The notes under the pieces were generated by a model. It made no database searches, had not been told where the DNA came from, and was given only the letters and a program-made list of their open reading frames with translations. The translations under genes and the position numbers were made by a program. 42,259 nt of DNA from Nitrospirota bacterium (GTDB taxonomy: Bacteria > UBA2233): positions 215,976 to 258,234 of the forward strand of contig WOZJ01000050.1 of NCBI GenBank assembly GCA_011620345.1, read 5' to 3'. Of this stretch, positions 1 to 7,361 are shown in pieces (positions within the stretch are counted from its first letter, which is position 1; the number at the start of each line of letters is the position of its first letter).

Positions 1-443
1 TTTAGGCCTGGGAACTTACCGTAGAGCTCTTCGAGCTCGTCCACAATTCGTAAGCCTTGGAGGTTGTGCTCAAACCCTCCACAGTCTTGTGTCAGCCGGT
101 TCATCGTAGCCTCCCCCGTATGTCCGAACGGGGGGTGTCCAATATCGTGACCGAGCGCAATCGCCTCGGTTAAATCCTCGTTCAACCCTAACGCCCTGGA
201 GATAGTCCTTGCGATTTGCATGACCTCTAACGTATGGGTTAGCCGAGTTCTGTAGTTGCCGTCCTCGTGATTTACGAACACCTGGGTCTTGTATTCAAGC
301 CGGCGAAATGCTTTAGAGTGGATAATTCTGTCCCTATCCCTTTGGTATTTTGTCCTGTAGGGGTGCTCTTCTTCGGGATAGACCCGCCCCCTAGATAGAT
401 CGTCGGGCGATGCAAAAGGCCCTAAAGGATTTCCTGAATGCAT
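1..443 (-). CDS. dgt: dGTPase-like HD-domain triphosphohydrolase (3' part cut by window edge)
   Basis: This enzyme family hydrolyses dGTP (or other dNTPs) to the nucleoside and tripolyphosphate in the cytoplasm, affecting dNTP pools. Only the N-terminal 147 codons are in the window; the rest lies beyond position 1. The visible part has the family opening with a [20 protein letters not shown] stretch, the first metal histidine in [10 protein letters not shown], and the HD pair in [16 protein letters not shown], followed by the start of the FEHNLQG region. The ATG at 443 is secure because a TAG stop sits immediately before it in the same frame; a GGAAGAG-like ribosome site lies upstream. The gene reads away from the tRNA-Arg gene. 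The family is well recognised; substrate preference (dGTP or other dNTPs) cannot be read from this part. Confidence 0.93.
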   Translation of the reverse strand, partial: MHSGNPLGPFASPDDLSRGRVYPEEEHPYRTKYQRDRDRIIHSKAFRRLEYKTQVFVNHEDGNYRTRLTHTLEVMQIARTISRALGLNEDLTEAIALGHDIGHPPFGHTGEATMNRLTQDCGGFEHNLQGLRIVDELEELYGKFPGL

Positions 444-446
444 CTA

Positions 447-475
447 TTGGCTTCTCTTCCGGTATGTGATAGCAT
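447..475 (+). promoter_or_regulatory. candidate sigma-70 promoter for tRNA-Arg
   Basis: A TTGGCT -35 box (447-452), a 17-nt spacer and a TAGCAT -10 box (470-475) lie about 35 nt before the tRNA-Arg gene. The match is moderate and the assignment rests on position and spacing. Confidence 0.45.
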
Positions 476-509
476 AATCTCTCTTCGAGCCGCAAAGCGT
501 CTCCCTTTG

Positions 510-585
510 GCCCCTGTAGCTCAGTGGATAGAGCAAGGGATTCCTAATCCCTGTGCCGCAGGTTCGATTCCTGCCAGGGGCACCA
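510..585 (+). tRNA. tRNA-Arg (anticodon CCT)
   Basis: A complete cloverleaf can be drawn: acceptor stem GCCCCTG/CAGGGGC, D arm GCTC...GAGC, anticodon stem AGGGA/TCCCT with loop TTCCTAA (anticodon CCT, reading AGG), T arm GCAGG-TTCGATT-CCTGC, discriminator A and an encoded CCA. A T-rich tract (TTTTTTTGCTTTTTG) follows and may serve as the termination signal. It stands alone on the plus strand between two minus-strand genes. Confidence 0.97.
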
Positions 586-607
586 TTTTTTTGCTTTTTG
601 TAACTTT

Positions 608-1570
608 TTATAATGTGATCGCTCCGTTTAACCTGCGTACAGCCTCCTCCATTTGTCGCTTCAAGCCATCGAACAGTTCGTCAACGCTTAGAATTTGCTC
701 AATAAGCCCGACAGCCTGCGAAGCCCAAACAAACCCTTCATCCAGCTTTCCTTCAAGCGCGGCGCGCTGGTTTGCAGCGCCAGAAATGAGAGGAAGAAGC
801 GCATCAAAACCGGCCCCCTTCTGTTCTCGCTCAAGGATATCCAGCGCATAGGGGATTTTAAGCGCTCTCCCCGGACGCTGAAGGGACCGCTCGATCACGA
901 CCGTATCATGAACACCGGCAGAAACGAGCATTTTTTTGTATGCTTCGTGTGCCACGCACTCTTTAGTTGCTACAAAGCGGGTTCCCATCTCGACTCCTTG
1001 TGCTCCCATAGCCAACGCAGCCACGATTTGCGAGCCTGTCATAAACCCGCCGGAGGCCACGACAGGGATTGTGATTGCCCTTACAACCTCTGGAACCAGC
1101 ACGGTTGATCCGATGTCGTCTCGGCCGATGTGTCCTCCCCCTTCCATGCCGACGGCAATCACCGCATCGACACCGAGCGTTTCCGCTTTCTTGGCCTGCT
1201 TTGGAGAAGAAACCAGGACAAGGACCTTAACGAGAGTTCCTTCAAGCTTTGACAGGACATGCTCAGGGTTGCCTGCCGTCAACGTTACGGCAGGAACCTC
1301 TTCTTCGATGACGGCTTCGATAAACGGAGAAACATCAAGCCTACCAAGGGCAATGTTCACCGCAAAGGGCTTCTCGCTTAGTCGACGAAACTCTCTAATC
1401 TCCTCAACGAGCGCTTCTTTGGTGCCGAGCGTTACGGCCGTTATTTGGCCAAGCCCTCCGGCGTTGGAAACGGCAGCAGCCAGCCTTGCTCTTGCAAGGT
1501 AGGCGAGCCCCCCTTGAATCAACGGGAAAGAAATTCCCAGCATTTCCGTGAGGCGTGTTCGAATGTACAA
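608..1570 (-). CDS. nitronate monooxygenase / FabK-like FMN-dependent oxidoreductase
   Basis: A 320-residue TIM-barrel flavoprotein of the nitronate monooxygenase/enoyl-ACP reductase II family. Visible hallmarks are the N-terminal FPLIQGGLAYLA and VSNAGGLGQIT segments that shape the FMN site, the GMEGGGHIGRDD loop with its conserved histidine, the VVASGGF phosphate-binding strand and the GVEMGTRFVAT motif near residue 200. Members oxidise alkyl nitronates or reduce enoyl-ACP; the sequence alone does not decide between these, and there is no fatty-acid synthesis neighbour to favour FabK. The start at 1570 gives the expected short lead to the first strand. It lies 18 nt downstream of the aldehyde dehydrogenase gene on the same strand, so the two are probably cotranscribed. 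Confidence 0.88.
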   Translation of the reverse strand: MYIRTRLTEMLGISFPLIQGGLAYLARARLAAAVSNAGGLGQITAVTLGTKEALVEEIREFRRLSEKPFAVNIALGRLDVSPFIEAVIEEEVPAVTLTAGNPEHVLSKLEGTLVKVLVLVSSPKQAKKAETLGVDAVIAVGMEGGGHIGRDDIGSTVLVPEVVRAITIPVVASGGFMTGSQIVAALAMGAQGVEMGTRFVATKECVAHEAYKKMLVSAGVHDTVVIERSLQRPGRALKIPYALDILEREQKGAGFDALLPLISGAANQRAALEGKLDEGFVWASQAVGLIEQILSVDELFDGLKRQMEEAVRRLNGAITL

Positions 1571-1588
1571 GGCAGCCCTCCTCCGGAG

Positions 1589-3079
1589 CTAAAAACGGGA
1601 ACGGTAGAGCCAAGCAAGCCCGCGCTCGATCATTCTGGCAACCGACTTCGAATAAGGGTACCAAACGACCTCTCGATTTGGCGCAAAACGAGGCAATAGT
1701 ACGCTCTGTGATCTTACAAAACGGCGAATTCCCTCCTTGCCGTGCCGTGTTCCGTAGCCGCTCTGTTTTATGCCTCCAAAAGGTAACTCGGGCACCATAA
1801 AATTTGTCAATGCCTCATTGATGCATACGCTTCCCGATTCTAGTCTACGGCTAAGCAGAAGGGCCTTTTTTTGGTTACCCCATACGCTTGCAGACAATCC
1901 ATATGTCGATTGGTTTGCGGCAGCCAGAGCCTCCTCGCCGTCCTTCACTTTCTGGATAGCAACGATTGGTCCAAAGCTCTCTTCGTCCATGATGGCCATG
2001 CCCGGCCTTACGTCGACAACGACGGTAGGCTCAAAAAAATATCCACCAAGCGATGAAATTCGTTTTCCACCCGCTAAAACTTTAGCCCCTTTGGCCAACG
2101 CATCCTCAATATGGCGCTCGACGGTTTGCAGCTGGGCATGGGTGGTCATAGAACCCATGTCTACCGAAAACTTTTCATCTATTCCCATTCTCAAGCCTTT
2201 AACTTCTTTTAGCACTAGGCTTACAAACGCCTCGTACACAGCTTCTGTAGCATAGATGCGCTCAATCGAAACGCAAGTTTGGCCAGCATTGAACAAGGAC
2301 CCCCACACAATCCCCTTGGCGATCCTCTTGAGATCCCCTCCTTCCAAGACGATGGCGGGATCTTTGCCGCCAAGCTCAAGGCTAAAAGGCTTGAGCACAC
2401 GGGCGCAAGCTTCGGCAATCTTGAGTCCGGTACTGTGGCTACCCGTAAAAGCCACCATGTCCGAGTGGCGTACGACGTGCTCGCCCGTTTTGCCGTTGCC
2501 CGTGGCGGTTTGGTATACCCCTTCCGGCAGTTCCGCCCTGCGAAAGATATCCTGAATCAGGAGTGCGGTAAGGGGCGTAAATTCTGAGGGCTTAAGGATA
2601 ACGCAATTTCCGGCGATAAGCGCGGGGCCTGCATCGCAAAGAGGGAGGAGAAATGGGTAATTCCAAGGGGAAATTACGCCAACAACACCCCTTGGAAAAT
2701 ACCGAATAAACACCTTTTTGAGAAATCGCATCGGCCCATGGGGTGTTCTACTTTCGTCTTTGAGGAAAGATTTGGCGTGTTTTCTGTAGAATGTGAGGAT
2801 ATTGATGGCTCCGAATAGCTCATACAGCGCTTCCGTCCTCGTTTTGCCCGTTTCGAGGCATATCGTATCCAAGATTCTTTCTTTTTCATCAATGAAGGCG
2901 TCTATGGCACGCCTGATTCGTTGAGCTCTCTGTTTGACCTCCAAATCTTTCCAACCGATAAAGGCCTCTTTTGCCCGCTTCACCAAAAAGACAATATCCT
3001 CCTCGCCCATCAAGGGTACTTGACCCAACTTCTCGAGCGTTGCCGGAGACTCAACCTGGAGAAAGCGGCCGGTATCCAT
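1589..3079 (-). CDS. NAD(P)-dependent aldehyde dehydrogenase
   Basis: A full-length, 496-residue cytosolic aldehyde dehydrogenase that oxidises an aldehyde to a carboxylate with NAD(P)+. The catalytic set is complete: the oxyanion asparagine in SPWNYPF (N140), the cofactor lysine in ILKPSEFTP (K163), the FTGSHSTG turn, the general base in LELGGKDP (E235) and the nucleophile in FNAGQTCVS (C269). The C-terminal PFGGIKQSGYGTRHG motif is also present. The last 30 residues (PYSKSVARMIERG...) form a short basic extension seen in some succinate-semialdehyde and fatty-aldehyde dehydrogenases. The substrate is unknown. It lies upstream of the nitronate monooxygenase-like gene with an 18-nt gap, and 138 nt separate it from the oxidase genes. 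Confidence 0.93.
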   Translation of the reverse strand: MDTGRFLQVESPATLEKLGQVPLMGEEDIVFLVKRAKEAFIGWKDLEVKQRAQRIRRAIDAFIDEKERILDTICLETGKTRTEALYELFGAINILTFYRKHAKSFLKDESRTPHGPMRFLKKVFIRYFPRGVVGVISPWNYPFLLPLCDAGPALIAGNCVILKPSEFTPLTALLIQDIFRRAELPEGVYQTATGNGKTGEHVVRHSDMVAFTGSHSTGLKIAEACARVLKPFSLELGGKDPAIVLEGGDLKRIAKGIVWGSLFNAGQTCVSIERIYATEAVYEAFVSLVLKEVKGLRMGIDEKFSVDMGSMTTHAQLQTVERHIEDALAKGAKVLAGGKRISSLGGYFFEPTVVVDVRPGMAIMDEESFGPIVAIQKVKDGEEALAAANQSTYGLSASVWGNQKKALLLSRRLESGSVCINEALTNFMVPELPFGGIKQSGYGTRHGKEGIRRFVRSQSVLLPRFAPNREVVWYPYSKSVARMIERGLAWLYRSRF

Positions 3080-3217
3080 TAGTAACCCCTATAGAATGCT
3101 ACGTTACGTGCGTATCTCGGTAAACTATCGTACCATCTGGTGATTTCTGGGGCCAACCTCCGCAAAAAAGGCGGGGCCTTCTTTGGTCCCCCTAGAGATC
3201 AAGCCTTTCCCTTCTGC

Positions 3218-4327
3218 CTAGGATGACGCAGGTCGCTCCGGCCGAAAGAAGCGCCCAAACATGTAAGCTACAAAAGCCAGCCCAAGGATAAACAACGCAA
3301 AAAAGATGGCCATGGGGCCAACCTGGTAGCGGACGCTAAGGGGCGCTGCGTGAAAGTATGGCGCAATAAAGGCATCTCGAAGGCGGTCCCGTACAATCGC
3401 CATAAAAACGACCCCAAGGGCCGAGAGAATCAGCGCTGCCCATGCCAACCTACGGGGATCTTTAGCCTGGAACGCCGAAGATATCGCGAAAATCGCGGCA
3501 AGGCCAAGCATAATTCCTAAAAGCAACGAAATCGTCCCAAAGGCGCTTTGTCCTAGAAAAAGCTGCCTAAAAGGTGCGGAAAGGCTAAAAAGAAACCCAA
3601 AACCCGCCACCATGGCAAGACCCGTGATATAGATGAACCACCTGCCGCCATGCTCGATCAAAAACCTGCCATAATCAGGCTCTTTCTTAAAATGAAACAG
3701 GCCTAATGCAACCACAAAGAGTGAGCCAACCCCGAAAGCCGCCAAAAGCATGTGGGCGTACCGGAAAATAAGCGTTGGCTCGCTTAAGTTCAGCCGCATT
3801 CCTGTTGGGTCCGCTATATACATGGCAAACCATTTTTCCGGCGTGATGAGCAATGTCATGTTGTTGACGAAGAGAAAGGCGATAAGCAGAAAAAAAACGA
3901 GGGCCAGGAATACGCTCAGGTCAATTAATTTTGAAGCGCGGTTCTTCCACCAACTCCCGATGTACAAGCTATAGTAGGCAACGAGCAGTAGAGCAATGAC
4001 CATAAGCCACGGCCATGCAATCAGCACGGACGATGTGAAAAAAAAGTTGCCGAAGAGCACCTGGATAAAAAGCAAGGGGACAATTCCAAACGTGATTGCC
4101 GGAGAAAGGAGAGAGGTTGTCGAATGCATAAGGCTATCAGAAAGGCGCCTGTGTTCGGGAGTTTCCCCGAACCAACGCGTCCAAAGGCCGATGAGTGTCG
4201 CGCCGAGCACGCCATTGATTGCAAGGATATGAAGGACAAACCCCAATACCAGCAGTACCTCAAGAAGCCAGACGGCTGCCGGAAGGGGCGTAGGGTCAGC
4301 GTAAGGCACAACGGCTTGCGCGTTCAT
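3218..4327 (-). CDS. cytochrome bd-like oxidase, second membrane subunit (CydA-related)
   Basis: A 369-residue membrane protein with about nine predicted helices, encoded 19 nt downstream of the haem c-bearing subunit. It is not a typical CydB. It has its own helix-1 histidine (LHILAING, H33) and an FRYAHMLLAAFG helix with H192 in the region where CydA carries a haem ligand, which suggests a CydA-type fold without the long Q loop. A strong GGAGG ribosome site precedes the ATG at 4327. In the known extended bd superfamily some lineages use two CydA-like chains; this pair fits that description. Electron donor and product are not known from sequence. The alternative is a non-haem or structural partner, because haem ligation is inferred only from histidine positions. 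Confidence 0.75.
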   Translation of the reverse strand: MNAQAVVPYADPTPLPAAVWLLEVLLVLGFVLHILAINGVLGATLIGLWTRWFGETPEHRRLSDSLMHSTTSLLSPAITFGIVPLLFIQVLFGNFFFTSSVLIAWPWLMVIALLLVAYYSLYIGSWWKNRASKLIDLSVFLALVFFLLIAFLFVNNMTLLITPEKWFAMYIADPTGMRLNLSEPTLIFRYAHMLLAAFGVGSLFVVALGLFHFKKEPDYGRFLIEHGGRWFIYITGLAMVAGFGFLFSLSAPFRQLFLGQSAFGTISLLLGIMLGLAAIFAISSAFQAKDPRRLAWAALILSALGVVFMAIVRDRLRDAFIAPYFHAAPLSVRYQVGPMAIFFALFILGLAFVAYMFGRFFRPERPASS

Positions 4328-4346
4328 GTCTCATTCCTCCAGGCGT

Positions 4347-5666
4347 TCACGAATTTGATTGCACCACGGATGTCAAGAAGTGCGAAAGGGCCTCCTTTTC
4401 TTTTGCGGTCCCCGCAAAAGGCGGCATGACGCTTGAAGTCGGGATTTTGTCCAGTACGCCAAGGATTGCAAGAATTGCCGGCTGGCCTGTGAGCTGTTTG
4501 CGCCGCAACAGCCAGCCGATATCCCTGTAGCCTCCTAACGAATGACAGGCCTGGCATTCGAGACGAAAGATCTCCCGACCGGCCTGGATCATGTTGTCTT
4601 CATGAATTTCGCGTGTTTGGACCCAATTTGCCGTCCGAAGGACTCCTCTCTCGTTCAAAGTAGGAAGGTTGAGTCCTCTATCCCCATCCAATGGGACGCT
4701 GTAGATAGAGTTGCCGTACATGTACCCAAAAATTACGTAAGGTTTTCGAAGGATTTCTCGAAGGAGTTCGAACGAGGCAACCGTAGAGAAGGCTGCAAGG
4801 AACACGAGCAAAGAAAGGACAAGGGGCGTTCTCTTAGCCAAAAGCCAGGCAATGAACGCGAACACGAAGGCAAGAAAGGCGCTTAAGCCAATAAGCATGG
4901 CAGAGTGCGTCGCTGCAGGCAGCGTGCCCTTTGCGAAAGCCCAAACTGCCGGGGGGATGCTCTGGGTATACCAGTACGCAGCCGGTATGGCAAGAATGGC
5001 GTTGAGGAGCACCCAGATGGAGCTCCATCTTACAACCTTGGCCTTCAGAGCTGGATCTTTTTGCCAAGCCGCCGTGATGAGCGCGTAGACGCCTGCAAGC
5101 GCAAAGCTTAAAAATGAGCGAAAGAATAGGGAGGGGAAGTAGGTCGGGTTAAAAAAACCGTTCCATACCTGAAAGTCTTCGAGCCACTTGCCAGGAGTCA
5201 ACATGAAATCGATGATACCGTTGATGGTAAACAGGCTCATCCATGCGGCAATGAAGTAAACCCAGCCAAACCAAAGATGGGTCCTTCGGTCGAGCTTTTC
5301 CCAGCCGTAGTAGTACATCAAGGCCGCGACAATCTCGATCAAGAAAAACACCCACTCGATCCCGAAAAACCAGACAAAAATATGTATGAGAGCGCTCGTT
5401 CCTTGCGGGTGAACAAGTGCAATCGTCCACCAGATGCCGACCCCGGTTACGGCCCCCCATACTACCGTCACCAGCACAAAAAACGCGGAGTGAAGCTTGA
5501 GCCAGGAAAGGAGCCCGGAGTCATTTTCGCGGTAAGCTTTTCTCTCCGTAAGGACAAGGAACAGTCCTCCGCCCACTGCAAAGTGAGAAACGAACACGTG
5601 GACAACGGCTACGATGGCGATCAAAATACCCGATCCAAACCAAACGTCCCATACAGGAAAGTTCAT
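4347..5666 (-). CDS. cytochrome bd-like oxidase subunit I with C-terminal cytochrome c domain
   Basis: A 439-residue protein with about eight membrane helices (residues 10-300) followed by a periplasmic c-type cytochrome domain. The helix-1 histidines (H23, H28), the acidic pair E104 and E111 in GIEWVFFLIE and the RKPYVIFGYMYG segment after the last helix recall CydA. The haem c site is CQACH (371-375), with M414 in SVMPPFAG as the likely sixth ligand. The place where canonical CydA has the b558 histidine reads FFRSFLSFALAG, an arginine. The fused haem c suggests electrons come from a c-type carrier or pass through it, rather than directly from quinol. It is the first gene of a two-gene unit with the downstream CydA-like protein. 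Oxygen is the likely acceptor by family, but this is an inference. Confidence 0.8.
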   Translation of the reverse strand: MNFPVWDVWFGSGILIAIVAVVHVFVSHFAVGGGLFLVLTERKAYRENDSGLLSWLKLHSAFFVLVTVVWGAVTGVGIWWTIALVHPQGTSALIHIFVWFFGIEWVFFLIEIVAALMYYYGWEKLDRRTHLWFGWVYFIAAWMSLFTINGIIDFMLTPGKWLEDFQVWNGFFNPTYFPSLFFRSFLSFALAGVYALITAAWQKDPALKAKVVRWSSIWVLLNAILAIPAAYWYTQSIPPAVWAFAKGTLPAATHSAMLIGLSAFLAFVFAFIAWLLAKRTPLVLSLLVFLAAFSTVASFELLREILRKPYVIFGYMYGNSIYSVPLDGDRGLNLPTLNERGVLRTANWVQTREIHEDNMIQAGREIFRLECQACHSLGGYRDIGWLLRRKQLTGQPAILAILGVLDKIPTSSVMPPFAGTAKEKEALSHFLTSVVQSNS

Positions 5667-5834
5667 CCCTCTTCCCCCTTTTTGCCCTCATAAATCGCAA
5701 CACAAAGCAGGGTTGCTAGCTCGAGTATTTATCGAACGCAATGTAGATAAAAAACCTCCAAGCCGTTGGTTAGGGTATAGCGTACACCAGCAAAATTGGG
5801 ATTAAAAGACGACGTATAAGACAAAAAAGGGAGG

Positions 5835-5928
5835 TGGCGGAGAGAGTGGGATTCGAACCCACGGTACCCCTTTTTGGGGTACAGTCGCTTAGCAGGCGAC
5901 CGCCTTCGACCTACTCGGCCATCTCTCC
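5835..5928 (-). tRNA. tRNA-Ser (anticodon GCT)
   Basis: Class II tRNA with acceptor stem GGAGAGA/TCTCTCC, anticodon loop CTGCTAA (anticodon GCT), a long variable arm built on TACCCC/GGGGTA, T arm GTGGG-TTCGAAT-CCCAC, discriminator G and encoded CCA. It follows tRNA-Ser(TGA) by 16 nt and is probably cotranscribed with it. Confidence 0.97.
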
Positions 5929-5944
5929 GAAAAAACGCTCGACC

Positions 5945-6033
5945 TGGCGGAGGAGGTAGGATTTGAACCTACGGTGCGGAAAACGCACAACGGTTTTCAA
6001 GACCGCCGCCTTAAGCCGCTCGGCCACTCCTCC
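5945..6033 (-). tRNA. tRNA-Ser (anticodon TGA)
   Basis: Class II tRNA with acceptor stem GGAGGAG/CTCCTCC, anticodon loop CTTGAAA (anticodon TGA), a variable arm with GTGCG/CGCAC, T arm GTAGG-TTCAAAT-CCTAC, discriminator G and encoded CCA. It starts 34 nt after the serS stop codon on the same strand. Confidence 0.97.
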
Positions 6034-6042
6034 ACGACCTTT

Positions 6043-6071
6043 ACTTTAGTAGTTTTACCGTCAGCGATCAA
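6043..6071 (-). promoter_or_regulatory. candidate promoter for the tRNA-Ser pair
   Basis: On the minus strand TTGATC (6066-6071), a 17-nt spacer and TAAAGT (6043-6048) fall at the end of serS. They would place a transcription start only a few bases before the tRNA-Ser(TGA) 5' end. Each box matches the consensus at four of six positions. Confidence 0.4.
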
Positions 6072-7360
6072 CCATCAACCCTCAAAACTTCCTGGCCGTT
6101 CATAAAGGGTCTCAGCGCCTTCGGTAGGATAACCGACCCGTCTTCAGCCTGCCCGTTCTCTAAGATTGCCGCAAGGGTTCTGCCAACGGCCAGGCCTGAC
6201 CCGTTGAGCGTGTGGACAAAGCGGTTTTTGCCAGTGGCTTTTTCTTTGTATCGAATCGCACCCCGTCTTGCCTGAAAATCGCCAAAATTACTGCAGGAGG
6301 ATATCTCCCTGTAGGTATACTGGGAAGGAAACCATACTTCGATATCGTACGTCTTTCTGGCTGCAAACCCAAGATCCCCAGTGCATAAGACAACCACTCG
6401 GTATGGAAGCTCCAGCTCTTGCAAAACCCTTTCTGCATGGCAAAGGAGTTCTTCAAGAGCCGCTTCGGAGCCTTCCGGATTGACAAAGCGAACCAACTCA
6501 ACCTTGTCGAACTGGTGCTGACGGATCAGCCCTCGAACGTCCTTGCCGTGAGATCCAGCCTCCCTTCTGAAGCAGGGCGTATAGGCCGTATAGCATAAAG
6601 GCAGCACGTCTTCGTCAAGGATTTCCCCCCTATGAATATTTGTAACGGGCACCTCGGCGGTAGGGATCAAGTAGAGCTCATCAAGGCCGATGGAGTAGAG
6701 GTCATTCTGAAACTTTGGAAGCTGCCCTGTGCAGAGCATGCTTTGGGCATTTACAAGAAGAGGCGGGGAGACTTCTTTGTAGGCGTGCTTAGAAGTGTGC
6801 AGATCCAGCATGAACGCGATCAAGGCACGCACGAGCCTGGCACCCTGGCCGATGAACAAAGGAAAGCGTGCCCCCGCGATCTTGCTCGCCCGGTCGAGGT
6901 CCAGAATGCCTAACGATTGAGCAATCTCGACATGCCCTCTTACAGGAGAACGAAACGCCCTCGGTTCAAGGTAGCGCCGAACCTCAAGATTGTGCGCTTC
7001 GTCTAGGCCGATAGGTATGGATTCATCGGGCAAGTTTGGCAGTCCCAGGAGGATGTCCTGAAGCTCTTGCTCTACTATGGATAAGTCTTTCTCGAGTTTC
7101 GCGATGGTCTCGGAGACCACCTGCAACCCCTCCATAAGGTAGCTTGGATCTTGGCCATCGAGCTTTGTCCTGGCAACTTGTTTGGAGCCCGCGTTGCGCT
7201 TTTTCTTCAGGTCTTCTACGCGCTGAATGAGTTCGCGCCGTTGTTTATCGAGCTCGAGAAAGCGTTTGAGCTGGTCTTCTAGAAAGGGGTCTTCCCCCCT
7301 TGTCTTGAGACGCTCGACGACGAATTCTGGATTTTCACGAATGAACTTTGAGTCGAGCAT
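6068..7360 (-). CDS. serS: seryl-tRNA synthetase
   Basis: Class II aminoacyl-tRNA synthetase of 430 residues that charges tRNA-Ser with serine. The N-terminal part (about 1-110) is the antiparallel coiled coil that reads the long variable arm of tRNA-Ser. The catalytic domain shows motif 2 ([20 protein letters not shown]), the serine-binding TAEVP segment and motif 3 ([14 protein letters not shown]). The start at 7360 ([10 protein letters not shown]) is preferred over an in-frame start 14 codons upstream. It has an AGAGGAT ribosome site, gives the normal family N terminus, and lies 1 nt after the uvrD stop codon, which suggests translational coupling. Two tRNA-Ser genes follow directly, so enzyme and substrate genes are neighbours. 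Confidence 0.97.
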   Translation of the reverse strand: MLDSKFIRENPEFVVERLKTRGEDPFLEDQLKRFLELDKQRRELIQRVEDLKKKRNAGSKQVARTKLDGQDPSYLMEGLQVVSETIAKLEKDLSIVEQELQDILLGLPNLPDESIPIGLDEAHNLEVRRYLEPRAFRSPVRGHVEIAQSLGILDLDRASKIAGARFPLFIGQGARLVRALIAFMLDLHTSKHAYKEVSPPLLVNAQSMLCTGQLPKFQNDLYSIGLDELYLIPTAEVPVTNIHRGEILDEDVLPLCYTAYTPCFRREAGSHGKDVRGLIRQHQFDKVELVRFVNPEGSEAALEELLCHAERVLQELELPYRVVVLCTGDLGFAARKTYDIEVWFPSQYTYREISSCSNFGDFQARRGAIRYKEKATGKNRFVHTLNGSGLAVGRTLAAILENGQAEDGSVILPKALRPFMNGQEVLRVDG

Positions 7361-7361
7361 T

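Noticed and set aside
3150-3185. Hairpin-like CTCCGC/GCGGGG near the end of the oxidase gene
   Set aside because: The stem is short with a G-T pair, and no T run follows on the strand of the genes that would need it.
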